Assembly (NCBI GenBank): GCA_024637015.1
Contig: JAGXGE010000011.1
Coordinates: 124,001 to 188,000, forward strand
DNA length: 64,000 bases
Reading direction: 5' to 3'
DNA from: Aequorivita sp.
GTDB lineage: Bacteria > Bacteroidota > Bacteroidia > Flavobacteriales > Flavobacteriaceae
The notes under the pieces are model-generated. The model ran no database searches. It had not been told where the DNA came from and was given only the letters and a program-made list of their open reading frames with translations. A program made the translations under genes and the position numbers. Positions 8,529 through 17,989 of this stretch are shown in pieces (within the stretch, counting starts at the first letter, position 1; each line of letters starts with the position of its first letter).

Positions 8529-9752
8529 CTATTTTTTCTTTTTCTCAATTTGAATTCTATTTTCCTGAAATGAAGAAGGCAAAAGTTTCGGAATAAATTT
8601 TACCAAAAGCGGTAAAAGCACTCCACCGCCTGGTAAAAGAAAAATGGTTAGAGAAGGAATGCTTTTGCAAACATCAAGTAATTGTTCTTTCACTTTTGTT
8701 TTTTCTTCAGCTGATAAATCACGTAATGTAGATTGACCTAAAAGAACCACCAATTCACCACTTTCTTCTAGCTCACGTGCCAAACGGTCTTTATTGCGAA
8801 TAATCAAAAGCTTTACGGTAGAGGAAGATTGTTTATAAAACTGCTTGACCGGATGTGAATATTCAAAAAGAAGAATTTTTTTGGTATATTTTTCTGAAAA
8901 AGTATTTAAAGCGAAAAGGCTCTCCCTTAGTGCATCTTCTGAAAAATCGAGTGTTACCAGCATTTGCTGCAAAAACTGATGCTCGGCTTCGTCAAGCTTT
9001 AAGTCTTCCCAAACGGTAAGACAGCAAAGATCCAGCATATATCTTTTTTCCAGAGAATCTTCACTGTTATTAATATAGTTTATGCTTTCCAAAAAAGTAG
9101 CGGCCCCGCCATCGGCATCATCAATTATGTATTCAGAGGAAGTTTCAAACAATTCAATTAAAAGTTTGTCGTATTTAGACTTTTTCTTTTTTGACTTTAA
9201 GGTATAAAAACAACCCGTTAGCACAACAGTTTCCAGTTGTTTATAATAGTTTTTGGTAATGCTTGGATCAATCTGCCATTGTTTATAGGCCAATACGTCC
9301 AAATATAACAAAGCATGGGTAAGTAGGGAAACCGTGTTTTTCTTTAATAAAGTATTGGCATCCTGCAATCGTGTGGAAAGTATATACTCTAAAGTATTTG
9401 CAGGGCTTTGTGAAAGTGAAAATCTTTGAAAGAAGCCCGCTTTTCTTTTTTCAAGTTGTTGGTAAAAAGAAAGGATATTGACAATAGCCTCTTCGTTGGT
9501 TCCATTTCGATTCTTCTTATAAAACTGAAAAAGCAAAGCGTGGAACAGGTTTATTTTTGTGTATTCCTCTTCTGTTAGCTTTAAGTTTCCGAGCGTTTTT
9601 TTTGGAACTGCCGCTACTGAGACTCCATATATAAAACCAGTTTGTTTTAGTGCATCATAAAATAAGGTGCCATTTTCAAACGGGTCTATAAGGTCCTTTC
9701 TTTCAAAATGGTTTAAAAATTTTAAAATCCAATCGGGCGCAGATGGGTTCAT
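8529..9752 (-). CDS. LETM1-related (biofilm-associated-type) protein
   Basis: The 407-residue protein is mostly helical. It ends with a LETM1-like signature, LFLLPGGGVLLPLLVKFIPK followed by LLPSSF, where LPGG is the conserved core of the mitochondrial LETM1 ribosome-binding/membrane domain. The middle region (LDLCCLTVWEDLKLDEAEHQFLQQM) resembles TerB-like helical bundles. Flavobacterial homologues carry the name LETM1-related biofilm-associated protein, and their mechanism is unknown. Its stop lies two bases from the convergent LytTR stop. There is no signal peptide. Confidence 0.75.
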   Translation of the reverse strand: MNPSAPDWILKFLNHFERKDLIDPFENGTLFYDALKQTGFIYGVSVAAVPKKTLGNLKLTEEEYTKINLFHALLFQFYKKNRNGTNEEAIVNILSFYQQLEKRKAGFFQRFSLSQSPANTLEYILSTRLQDANTLLKKNTVSLLTHALLYLDVLAYKQWQIDPSITKNYYKQLETVVLTGCFYTLKSKKKKSKYDKLLIELFETSSEYIIDDADGGAATFLESINYINNSEDSLEKRYMLDLCCLTVWEDLKLDEAEHQFLQQMLVTLDFSEDALRESLFALNTFSEKYTKKILLFEYSHPVKQFYKQSSSTVKLLIIRNKDRLARELEESGELVVLLGQSTLRDLSAEEKTKVKEQLLDVCKSIPSLTIFLLPGGGVLLPLLVKFIPKLLPSSFQENRIQIEKKKK

Positions 9753-9898
9753 TGTATTTTTTATAATTATTTTAGGGCGCTCAAAAAGTGGATTTTCACG
9801 TTAACAAAAGATTAACGAGCTTTTAAAAACCATAAGTTACATTTAAGCGTAAGTATAAGCGAACAAGTAAAAATAAATAATAAAAACCAACAAAAAAG

Positions 9899-10585
9899 AT
9901 GAAAAAATCAAAATTTTTTGCAGTAATCGGTGGACTAGGCTTAGCCGCACTATCGATATTTTTAATCTCCGCGGATCACATTGATGCGCCCGCCGTTGCA
10001 GGTACCAGCGCAGATATTACAGACTTTTACGCTTTTCAGGGCGAGAATAATGGCAACTTTGTTTTTGCCGCCAATGTACAAGGATTGTTAGCTCCTGGTC
10101 AGCCAACAAGTCAAGCGGTGTTTGATGAAACCGTATTGATAGAGATTAACATAGATAATGACAATGATCTTAAGGAAGACTTGGTAATCCAAGCCATTAA
10201 GCGTGGAGATTCTATGTATTTCTTTGGACCAACCGCCCCTGCTATGCAAGGTTTGGAGAGTACTATTGCAACTTCAGCGCGAAGAAGCGTGAAAATCTCA
10301 ACCAAAGATGATGTTCAAATTGCCGAAAAAGACGGTATGAAATTTTTTGCAGGACCACGGGAAGATCCTTTCTTCTTTGACTTTAATCAATATAACGCAG
10401 TACTTGCCGGTACAGCAAGTGGTTTTAACAACCCTGGCGTAGATACATTTGCTGGAACAAACGTACTGAGTATTGTTATTGAGGTTCCTAAATCTATGAT
10501 TCCCGGTGGAGTTGCAGGTGTAAATCCTTTTGCTCCTAATACACCTATCTATAATGTATGGGTTGAAGCCAAAAGAAAAATATAA
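9899..10585 (+). CDS. DUF4331 family secreted protein
   Basis: The 228-residue protein has an N-terminal signal or anchor (SKFFAVIGGLGLAALSIFLISA) and then the DUF4331 opening motif DHIDAPAVAGTSADITDFYAFQ. IEINIDNDNDLKEDLVIQ and FAGPREDPFFFDFNQY are also typical of the family. Usual DUF4331 proteins are longer and end with a GR-L-DDV-D motif. That motif is absent here but is present in the next gene, so the two may together supply the parts of a full-length member. The function is unknown. A TTACATTTA element lies at 9837-9845. Confidence 0.8.
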   Translation: MKKSKFFAVIGGLGLAALSIFLISADHIDAPAVAGTSADITDFYAFQGENNGNFVFAANVQGLLAPGQPTSQAVFDETVLIEINIDNDNDLKEDLVIQAIKRGDSMYFFGPTAPAMQGLESTIATSARRSVKISTKDDVQIAEKDGMKFFAGPREDPFFFDFNQYNAVLAGTASGFNNPGVDTFAGTNVLSIVIEVPKSMIPGGVAGVNPFAPNTPIYNVWVEAKRKI

Positions 10586-10699
10586 TAATTGCTAACCTTG
10601 ATAAAATTTAAAAAGATGAAATGCCTACATACAAATTATAAATTTAATTAAAGATTACAAGGGCATTCCATCTTCCTAACTCTAAAATAAAATATACAG

Positions 10700-11326
10700 A
10701 TGAAAACATTAAAATATATAACCCTTTTTGCTGCAATATCAACATCATTATTGTTTGTGCAGTGTAAAGATGACGATGATAACGTAATAGTACAGGAAAC
10801 TTGTACCGATGGAATTATGAATGGTGAAGAAACCGGAATAGACTGCGGTGGAACTGCTTGCGAACCTTGCGGACTAGTACTTGACTTTAGTGGAACTTAC
10901 AGACAGGAAGATCAAATGGGCCGTCCGGGTATAAATACTGTTTTTGGCAGTACAGGATTTAAAGATGCATTTAACACTACGGTTCCTTCTGAAATGCAAG
11001 TTGCTTTTCAAACAAAATTTCAAGATAAATTGCTTGCACTAAATGCAGGTTACACATCAAATGCTTTAGGTCTAACAGCAGAAGAATTCACAACTGTATT
11101 GTCAAATGATGTATTATGGTTGGGTAAAACAGGTATCACTACATATTTTAACGGTACAGAAATTTTAACAGGTAGAGCTCTAAGTGATGATGTGATAGAT
11201 GTATCATTGCTATTGGTATTTGGTGGTCCTGATGGATCTGAAAACCCGGACTTAACAAGCGATGGTGTGCCAACAAATGATGTTGCTTTTTTAAGCAGCT
11301 TCCCATATTTGGCAGGTCCTTTTTAA
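10700..11326 (+). CDS. DUF4331-like lipoprotein with C-rich linker
   Basis: The 208-residue protein has a lipoprotein signal (FAAISTSLLFVQ|C). An acidic stretch follows (KDDDDN), then a small Cys-rich module (CTDGIMNGEETGIDCGGTACEPC). The C-terminal part, GRALSDDVIDVSLLLVFGGPDG through DVAFLSSFPYLAGPF, matches the closing motifs of DUF4331 proteins. It lies 114 bases after the first DUF4331 gene on the same strand. It is probably held at the outer membrane. The role is unknown; binding a partner of the preceding protein is inference. Confidence 0.7.
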   Translation: MKTLKYITLFAAISTSLLFVQCKDDDDNVIVQETCTDGIMNGEETGIDCGGTACEPCGLVLDFSGTYRQEDQMGRPGINTVFGSTGFKDAFNTTVPSEMQVAFQTKFQDKLLALNAGYTSNALGLTAEEFTTVLSNDVLWLGKTGITTYFNGTEILTGRALSDDVIDVSLLLVFGGPDGSENPDLTSDGVPTNDVAFLSSFPYLAGPF

Positions 11327-11424
11327 TTAGTATAGTTTAAATTCAGAAAAGAGAACCGTCCGTGTTCTCTTTTTTGGTTTAAATGATATTTCAAAAAAAA
11401 TACGACTAACAAAAACACTTTAAA

Positions 11425-12702
11425 ATGAAAAAAATAATAACAATACTCACAATTGTATTTCTGTTTGGGTGCCAAGAAAAGCCAAAAGGAGTAACAGACA
11501 GCAAAGATTATGATCAATACTTGGTCACTAACAAAACGCCCGGAAAAGATGCCATCCATAAAGATTTAGAATTTTGGCAAGCACGTTTCAATAATGACTC
11601 TACTCATTTGATGGAAATGAGCCGTTTGTCTGGAATCCACGCAGCTCTTTTTGGCAGCACAGGAGATATTTCAGAATTGAAGACTTCGGAAATGCTAATT
11701 AAAAAGTCGCTTGATGTTTCTGCAAGAAACAAGGATTCTTATTTACGCAGTTTGGCACACAACTATATTTCGCAACATCGTTTTAAAGAAGCTCAAGTTT
11801 TGCTGGATAGTGCATATACTTATGAAGACAACAGAAAGGAAACTGAAATGATGCTCTTTGATGTAGCGATGGAATTAGGTGAGTACAACAGAGCTGATAC
11901 ACTTCTAGGGAACATAAAAGACCCGAAAGATTTTAATTATTTAATACGTTTGGCAAAATGGAGCGACCATAATGGAAACCTGGATGCTGCCATAAAATAT
12001 ATGGAACAGGCAAAACAGATAGCGGAGGAACGGGATAATAAAGGATTGAAATTGTGGGTATATAGCAATATTGGCGATTTTTACGGTCATGCGGGAAGAA
12101 TTAAAGACTCCTACGATAGTTACTTGAAGACGTTGGCCATTGAACCAGATAATCATTATGTAAAAAAGCAACTTGCTTGGATGGTATATTCTTCTGAAAA
12201 GAACACTGAAGAAGCAAACCGTATTTTGGATTCTGTAATGGTAAACCACAAAGCGCCGGATTATTATCTTTTGAAAGGCGAAATGGCCGAATTTGACGGA
12301 AACACTTCCGAAGCAAAGAAACAATATGAGAAGTTCATAAATGCAACCGAAAACCCCAATTATGGAAGTATGTATAATACCTATCTTATAAACCTTTATG
12401 CTGAAACTGATTCTGAAAAAGCATTAAAGTTAGCTGCCAAGGAAATAACCAATCGCGCCACGCCAGAAACGTATCAATTGTTGGCTTATTCCCAATTGAA
12501 ATCTGGGGACAAGGAAAGTGCCCTTAAAACGATTGAAGAATATGTGGAAGGTAAAACTTCGGAACCTAAAGCACTTTTCCATTCCGCTTTAATATATAAA
12601 GCCAATGGAATGAAAGACAAAGTAGCCCCACTAAAAGAAGAGCTTATGGGCGCTTTTTATGAGTTAGGGCCTGTAAAGGCAAAAGAAATTGAAAAATTAT
12701 AG
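11425..12702 (+). CDS. TPR-repeat lipoprotein
   Basis: The 425-residue protein begins with a lipobox (TILTIVFLFG|C). It is followed by a chain of TPR-like helix pairs, including LRSLAHNYISQHRFKEAQVLLDSAYTYE, LKTLAIEPDN, LLKGEMAEFDGNTSEAKKQYEKFI and LAYSQLKSGDKESALKTIEEYVEG. It is likely a periplasm-facing lipoprotein scaffold. It follows the DUF4331 pair on the same strand and is closed by two rightward terminators, so the three genes form a unit. Confidence 0.75.
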   Translation: MKKIITILTIVFLFGCQEKPKGVTDSKDYDQYLVTNKTPGKDAIHKDLEFWQARFNNDSTHLMEMSRLSGIHAALFGSTGDISELKTSEMLIKKSLDVSARNKDSYLRSLAHNYISQHRFKEAQVLLDSAYTYEDNRKETEMMLFDVAMELGEYNRADTLLGNIKDPKDFNYLIRLAKWSDHNGNLDAAIKYMEQAKQIAEERDNKGLKLWVYSNIGDFYGHAGRIKDSYDSYLKTLAIEPDNHYVKKQLAWMVYSSEKNTEEANRILDSVMVNHKAPDYYLLKGEMAEFDGNTSEAKKQYEKFINATENPNYGSMYNTYLINLYAETDSEKALKLAAKEITNRATPETYQLLAYSQLKSGDKESALKTIEEYVEGKTSEPKALFHSALIYKANGMKDKVAPLKEELMGAFYELGPVKAKEIEKL

Positions 12703-12782
12703 AAATTAGAAAACCAACCTTTTTAATTTTTACGTAAGTATGGTTGAGGTTGGTTATCTATCAAGAAATTGATAGATTATAC

Positions 12783-12807
12783 AAAACCGGTTAAACCCGG
12801 TTTTTCA
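12783..12807 (+). terminator. Intrinsic terminator 1 after the TPR lipoprotein
   Basis: The arms AAAACCGG (12783-12790) and CCGGTTTT (12797-12804) enclose a 6-base loop and run into T residues. It lies 80 bases past the stop of the TPR lipoprotein gene and points right. Confidence 0.7.
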
Positions 12808-12826
12808 GAGTTTTTTTGTTAGTTGA

Positions 12827-12855
12827 AGCGCCCGCAGTTTGTGGGCGCTTTTTAT
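12827..12855 (+). terminator. Intrinsic terminator 2 (strong GC stem)
   Basis: AGCGCCCGC (12827-12835) pairs with GTGGGCGCT (12841-12849) around a five-base loop with one G-U pair and is followed by TTTTTAT. It points right and backs up the preceding terminator. It also separates the rightward unit from the convergent anti-sigma gene. Confidence 0.85.
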
Positions 12856-12905
12856 ATATAATATTTTGTATTTATTTATGGTTTTTTTGTGAAGTTTATT
12901 TTTGT

Positions 12906-13700
12906 TTAAATAGTAATCATTCCTAGAGTATACAATTGCGATAGGGTAGGTGTTTCACTTCCGCCCTCAGGCTCCAGTGTTATTCCGAATGCTTCGGGGT
13001 TTGGGAAGTTTACGAACTTGTAAATTCCTTCGCTGGTTTTATTTTCAGAAGAAATTAGACCGACGCTCGTTGGTGTAAGCGGTTCCATTTTGAGGGACCA
13101 AACTTGATAAACTTTTCCGCGGGGAGGTGTGGGCAAGCCTTTAATATCAATATATGCCACATTTTCGGTTTTGTTTAAATATACTTTCGCAAATGCTTCT
13201 GGCGCAACAGCCTGATTTCCGGGAAGTGTATATGATTGATATTTTTTTGATCTTAAAACTTCCAAGATTTCGTTGTTTTCGACAAGCTGGTTTTCAGCGT
13301 TGGCTTTATCCTCTTTTAATATTGTATTCTCGGTAGTAGTAACTTGAAGTGAATCGTTCAAATCATTTGTTTGTTTCAACATCCACATAATTCCACCCAT
13401 AAATATAATGGCTGCAGCCCAACCTGTGATTGCTGGCCAGTTTAAGCTTCTTACTTTGGAGTCATTTGTGTTGTTTAGATTTCTGATTGAATTTAAAATA
13501 TGAGTCCAAGTCATTGCTTGTAAAGGGGGAGCAACCGTTTCGGCCAAGTGCACTAACGATTCCTCAATAAGCTCAACTTCGCGCTTTACTTCAGGATAGG
13601 CGGAAATTGCTCTTTCTATTTCAAGTGCTTCCTCTGGTGGCAATGCACCACACACATACATCTCTAAATTTCCTGATGTTATAATTTCTTCGGGTTCCAT
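12906..13700 (-). CDS. Anti-sigma factor, RskA-like
   Basis: The 264-residue protein has a cytoplasmic N-terminal anti-sigma domain (GNLEMYVCGALPPEEALEIERAI ... AYPEVKREVELIEESL). A single membrane helix follows (WAAAIIFMGGIMWML, residues ~92-107), then a coiled coil. The periplasmic RskA/anti-sigma-K domain has VYLNKTENVAYIDIKGLP, GKVYQVWSLK and FGITLEPEGGSETPT. It should hold the ECF sigma factor encoded nine bases upstream and release it on an envelope signal. The regulon probably includes neighbouring genes, possibly the DUF4331 set (inference). Confidence 0.88.
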   Translation of the reverse strand: MEPEEIITSGNLEMYVCGALPPEEALEIERAISAYPEVKREVELIEESLVHLAETVAPPLQAMTWTHILNSIRNLNNTNDSKVRSLNWPAITGWAAAIIFMGGIMWMLKQTNDLNDSLQVTTTENTILKEDKANAENQLVENNEILEVLRSKKYQSYTLPGNQAVAPEAFAKVYLNKTENVAYIDIKGLPTPPRGKVYQVWSLKMEPLTPTSVGLISSENKTSEGIYKFVNFPNPEAFGITLEPEGGSETPTLSQLYTLGMITI

Positions 13701-13708
13701 ATTGTTTT

Positions 13709-14242
13709 TTATCCTAAGACCATTACCCGTAAATCATTGATACAGGTTCGGTTTCTTGTTTTTATTGTTCCTAATGGTATGTCCAATGTTTTCGATGCTT
13801 CCGCTTGAGTAAAACCTTTAAAATAAAGCAGGTCAATTATTTTTATACAGGCTGGTTTAAGGGCATCTACAAACTTTTTTAAGCCTATGGCATTGGTCTT
13901 CTTGTTTAAACTATCGGAGGGTGATAATATATCTACGAAGTTTGTAGTGCTTAGGTTTTTTTTAGAGTTTTTAAATGCTTTTGAACGTGTTTCATCGATA
14001 GCTGTATTCCTTGCAAAGTTTAGCAACCAAGTAAAAAAGCGACCTTTGTTGATGGAATAGGAAGCAGCATTGTTCCAAACTTTTATAAAAACATCCTGTA
14101 GTAATTCTTCAGCAGTATTTTCGTCCAAAACAATACTGTAAATTATACCATATATAGCTTCACTATACATAGTATATAAACTGGAAAATGCCTTTTCACT
14201 TCCGTTTTGCATCTCTAGAATGAGATCGTTGGGTTGTTCCAT
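13709..14242 (-). CDS. ECF-type RNA polymerase sigma factor (SigK-like)
   Basis: The 177-residue protein has sigma region 2 (SLYTMYSEAIYGIIYSIVLDENTAEELLQDVFIKVWNN). Region 4 has the recognition helix (LYFKGFTQAEASKTLDIPLGTIKTRNR). It is co-transcribed with the RskA-like anti-sigma gene. A TTACATTTA sequence lies on its strand at 14260-14268, and the same 9-mer is found before the DUF4331 gene. That could be a shared sigma target or just a weak TAnnTTTG promoter. Confidence 0.92.
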   Translation of the reverse strand: MEQPNDLILEMQNGSEKAFSSLYTMYSEAIYGIIYSIVLDENTAEELLQDVFIKVWNNAASYSINKGRFFTWLLNFARNTAIDETRSKAFKNSKKNLSTTNFVDILSPSDSLNKKTNAIGLKKFVDALKPACIKIIDLLYFKGFTQAEASKTLDIPLGTIKTRNRTCINDLRVMVLG

Positions 14243-14454
14243 TGAACTTTTTTTGAAAGTAAATGTAATAAAATTATTAGTTACGCTTTAGGAGAGATTT
14301 TAGAAATACCATAAAAAATACTAATTGTTTTATATTACCCCCTATGTTAAATTTATTGTGAATCTTAAGAAAAAGTTGTGAAAAATATATTTTTTAATAG
14401 CTTTACAAAAACTTAACCTCCTTAAACTAATATTAATCTAAACAAATCAAAGAA

Positions 14455-17400
14455 ATGAAAAATGTTACCCGGAGTTTTTTCTTGGCAATTATGTGCGTTT
14501 TTTCAGGCACTATGATTGCACAAAACTTTTCAGGAGCAATCGATCAACAATTGAATCATTTTGTAGAGCAAAATGAATTATTGACGCAAGATGTTCAATG
14601 GCAAGTAACGAGTGAAACTGTTAGTAGAACTAGTGGTATTCAACACGTTTATTACAGACAGTTATTCAATGGAATTGAAATTTACGGAACTGAATCCAGT
14701 ATTCACCTTTTGTCCAATGGACAAGTAATTTCAAAAGACAGCAAATTCATTAAAAACACTACTCAAAAATTGGCAGGTTCCAGTTCTCCTGCACTTACAG
14801 CTACACAAGCTGTCCAGGCAGCTGCTGCACAATTGAATTATTCTATTTCCCAGCCGCTTTCAATTTTAGAAGGTGCTCGTGGAGTAGATAAAAAAACATT
14901 GCTTAGCGATGGTGGAATTTCATTGAGCCCAATCCCTGCAAAATTGATGTATAGCCTTACTGATACCAACGAAATGGTTTTAACGTGGGATATTTCAATT
15001 CAAGAAAAAAGCCAACAAGATTGGTGGAGCTTAAGAGTGGATGCCAATACAGGAACTATTATAAACAGAGCAAACTGGATGGTAAGTTGTGCAACTCATC
15101 ACGATCATAGCAATGATGTGAAAGAAATCAATTTCAACACAAATTTATATGATATTCCAGATTATGCTGAGCTTAAAGCTAATTCGCCTCTTGCCTGCGT
15201 AGAATGCTATGAAGTATTTAAGTTACCTCTTGAAAGTCCTTATTACGGCGCACGTTCAATAGAGGTACTACCTGCAAATGCAACTGCTTCTCCATTTGGA
15301 TGGCATGATACCAATGGGGTAGCTGGAGCTGAGTTTACAACTACTCGCGGAAATAATGCAAATGCTTATGAAGATGGAAATAATTCAGGTTATCAACCAG
15401 ATGGAGGTGCAGATTTGGATTTTTCAGGATTCCCTTTCAGCCAGATATATACTAATGCAAACCAATATGAGGACGCTGCAATCACTAACCTTTTCTATAT
15501 GAACAATATCTTCCATGATGTTATGTATCAATATGGATTTGATGAAGCGGGCGGTAACTTTCAAGAAAACAATTATGGAAACGGTGGCGCAGGTAGTGAT
15601 TCTGTAAATGCAGAAGCTCAAGACGGTTCAGGAACTTGTAATGCTAACTTCGGAACACCTCCAGATGGAAATAACCCAACTATGCAAATGTATATTTGTG
15701 GTGATAAAGATGGAGATTTTGACAACTTGGTAATTTTGCACGAATACGGTCATGGTATTTCAAATCGCTTAACTGGTGGACCTAGCGCATCAGGTTGTTT
15801 GCAAAACCAAGAGCAGATGGGAGAAGGATGGAGTGACTTTTTTGGCGTATTATTGACTATAGAGCCTGGAGATTTAGGTACAGATGCCCGTGCGGTTGGA
15901 ACTTATCTTTTTGGACAAGGTCAAGGAGGTTCTGGGATCCGTGATTATCCATACAGTACAGATATGGGAGTTAATCCACAAACCTATGATTTTATTAAAA
16001 CAGCTGCTGTGCCTCACGGTGTTGGTTCTGTTTGGGCCGAAATGCTTTGGGAAGTAACTTGGGCTTTAATTGATGAACACGGTTTTGATCCCGATATTTA
16101 TAATTTTACAGGAGATGTTAACCAAGATGCAGGAAACATAATGGCATTGGCTATTGTTACTGAAGGTATGAAATTACAGCCTTGTAGCCCTGGTTTTGTT
16201 GATGGACGTGATGCAATATTTGCTGCAGATCAAGCTATTTATGGCGGTGCAAACCAATGCCTACTTTGGGATGCATTTGCAAAAAGAGGTTTAGGTTTTA
16301 GCGCTAGCCAAGGTTCTTCTGGAAGTAGAAGTGATGGAACGCAAGCATTTGATACTCCTTCCCAACTGGCTTCCCTATCTGTTCTGGAAGAGGTTTGTGC
16401 TTCATCTGAAGTACTTACAGATTTAGGCGGTGGATCTCCAAGTGGTGGTACATACAGCGGGCCAGGTGTTACGGATAACGGAAACGGTTCAACATTCACT
16501 TTTGATCCTGCAGTTGCAGGAGTTGGTGTACACACAATTACTTATGATATCCAAGCAAGTGCTTGTGCAGTTGCTTCCTCAGATACTGATACCATTGAAG
16601 TACTAGCAGTTCCTGCTGGACCTGCTACTACAGGGGTTAGTGATTTTTGTGTTGGTGATGATGTAACAGTTACAGCTACACTAAACGATCCTGGAAATGT
16701 TATTAGATGGTTTGATGCCCTAACAGATGGAAACTTCCTTTTTGAAGGAATTTCATATACATTTACTCCAACTGGAACAATAAATGTATATGCACAAGAA
16801 AGTGCGCCAGGACCATTATCACAATTGGTTATTTCAGAAATCAACTTGGAAACTCCTGATAGATTTGAAATTCAAAATGTAGGAGTCGCTACAGATTATA
16901 GTGGATACAAAGTTGCGGCAAGTGATACTCCTTATAATAATATTAACTCCGTAAACGCAATTGTAAAAACTCTAGGCAGTATGGCTGCAAACTCTGTTAT
17001 TGATTATAATGATGACGGAGGAGCTGGGTATTGGGGTAATAACCTATTCTGGGACAATACTGGCTCAGGATGGATTTTAATTATAGACCCAAGCGGAAAC
17101 GTTGTAGATTCAGTATTCTGGAACTTTACCGCTGCTGAAATAGCTGGATTCAATGTTACAATAAGTGGATTCAATATTACTGCTGCTGACCTTGACTGGT
17201 CTGGTATTGGTGCTTCGTTGACTGGTGATTGTCCATCTGGTTCTTTCAGAAGAGTTGGAGATACAGACATGGCTGCAGATTGGGGTGGAACCTGTGAAAC
17301 TGCAGATTTCGGAACACCAAACAGCGATATCAATCTTGGAACTCCAGGTTGTGCAGGAGAGCGCACACTCACAGAGGTTAATGCTGAAACTGAAGCGCCA

Positions 17401-17904
17401 GTAATCACTTGCCCTGCAGATGTAATAGTACAAGTAAATGTAGGCGATCAATATACATTGCCAGATTATACAGGCGACGCTTCAGCAACTGACAATTGTA
17501 GTCCAGAAGCAGTGATCACTCAAGATCCTGCTGCAGGAACTATGGTTGGAGTAGGTGTTACAACTATGACAATGACTGCAACTGATGCTGCCGGAAACGC
17601 TGACACTTGTACCTTTGATGTTACAGTAGAAGAAGTTTTAGGTCTTGAGGATAGCGAATTTTATAACAATATTACCCTATATCCAAATCCAACAACCGGT
17701 CAAATTACATTGATGAATAAAACAACTGCGCAATTAGAAACTGCAGTTATTACTGATGTAAATGGCAGAACCATTAAAACAATAGACCTTACTGAAGCTG
17801 GAATAGAAACTAATTTCTCATTGGAAAGTCTAGCCACAGGAATGTATTTTGTGAAAATAAATGCTGAAAACACAAGTGTTGTAAAGCGTATTGTGAAGCT
17901 ATAA
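14455..17904 (+). CDS. Secreted M36 (fungalysin-type) metalloprotease with T9SS sorting domain
   Basis: The 1149-residue protein has a signal peptide (SFFLAIMCVFSGTMIA). An FTP/prodomain follows (HVYYRQLFNGIEIYGTE), then an M36 catalytic domain whose zinc motif HEYGH puts His429, Glu430 and His433 at the active site; EGWSDFFG supplies the later ligand region. Downstream lie an Ig-like region, a lamin-tail domain (LVISEINLETPDRFEIQNVG), an HYR domain (PVITCPADVIVQVNVGDQYTLPDYTG) and a type A T9SS sorting domain (NNITLYPNPTTGQITLMN ... GMYFVKI). It is exported by the type IX system and degrades extracellular protein. Its own terminator follows. Confidence 0.93.
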   Translation: MKNVTRSFFLAIMCVFSGTMIAQNFSGAIDQQLNHFVEQNELLTQDVQWQVTSETVSRTSGIQHVYYRQLFNGIEIYGTESSIHLLSNGQVISKDSKFIKNTTQKLAGSSSPALTATQAVQAAAAQLNYSISQPLSILEGARGVDKKTLLSDGGISLSPIPAKLMYSLTDTNEMVLTWDISIQEKSQQDWWSLRVDANTGTIINRANWMVSCATHHDHSNDVKEINFNTNLYDIPDYAELKANSPLACVECYEVFKLPLESPYYGARSIEVLPANATASPFGWHDTNGVAGAEFTTTRGNNANAYEDGNNSGYQPDGGADLDFSGFPFSQIYTNANQYEDAAITNLFYMNNIFHDVMYQYGFDEAGGNFQENNYGNGGAGSDSVNAEAQDGSGTCNANFGTPPDGNNPTMQMYICGDKDGDFDNLVILHEYGHGISNRLTGGPSASGCLQNQEQMGEGWSDFFGVLLTIEPGDLGTDARAVGTYLFGQGQGGSGIRDYPYSTDMGVNPQTYDFIKTAAVPHGVGSVWAEMLWEVTWALIDEHGFDPDIYNFTGDVNQDAGNIMALAIVTEGMKLQPCSPGFVDGRDAIFAADQAIYGGANQCLLWDAFAKRGLGFSASQGSSGSRSDGTQAFDTPSQLASLSVLEEVCASSEVLTDLGGGSPSGGTYSGPGVTDNGNGSTFTFDPAVAGVGVHTITYDIQASACAVASSDTDTIEVLAVPAGPATTGVSDFCVGDDVTVTATLNDPGNVIRWFDALTDGNFLFEGISYTFTPTGTINVYAQESAPGPLSQLVISEINLETPDRFEIQNVGVATDYSGYKVAASDTPYNNINSVNAIVKTLGSMAANSVIDYNDDGGAGYWGNNLFWDNTGSGWILIIDPSGNVVDSVFWNFTAAEIAGFNVTISGFNITAADLDWSGIGASLTGDCPSGSFRRVGDTDMAADWGGTCETADFGTPNSDINLGTPGCAGERTLTEVNAETEAPVITCPADVIVQVNVGDQYTLPDYTGDASATDNCSPEAVITQDPAAGTMVGVGVTTMTMTATDAAGNADTCTFDVTVEEVLGLEDSEFYNNITLYPNPTTGQITLMNKTTAQLETAVITDVNGRTIKTIDLTEAGIETNFSLESLATGMYFVKINAENTSVVKRIVKL

Positions 17905-17927
17905 TTATTTTAATTTTCTTTTTTAAG

Positions 17928-17962
17928 AACCCGCGTCAAATTTTTTGACGCGGGTTTTTTTA
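17928..17962 (+). terminator. Intrinsic terminator after M36 protease
   Basis: The 13-base arms AACCCGCGTCAAA (17928-17940) and TTTGACGCGGGTT (17944-17956) close a hairpin followed by a run of T. It separates the protease from the next transcription unit. Confidence 0.9.
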
Positions 17963-17977
17963 AACCTCACTTTTCAA

Positions 17978-17985
17978 TAACTTTG
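17978..17985 (+). promoter_or_regulatory. Bacteroidetes -7 promoter box (TAACTTTG)
   Basis: TAACTTTG fits TAnnTTTG exactly and ends five bases before the ATG at 17990. The predicted start of transcription falls at or next to the start codon, so the FMN reductase mRNA may be leaderless. Confidence 0.65.
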
Positions 17986-17989
17986 GCAG

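Noticed and set aside
9837-14268. A definite ECF promoter motif shared by DUF4331 and the sigma gene
   Set aside because: The shared 9-mer TTACATTTA is also one base from the ordinary TAnnTTTG box, and no matching -35 element at equal spacing was found, so it is kept only as a weak observation.
17004-17408. Antisense frame of 134 codons inside the M36 protease
   Set aside because: It lies opposite the lamin-tail/HYR region and reflects its Gly/Thr-rich codons; there is no promoter or domain.
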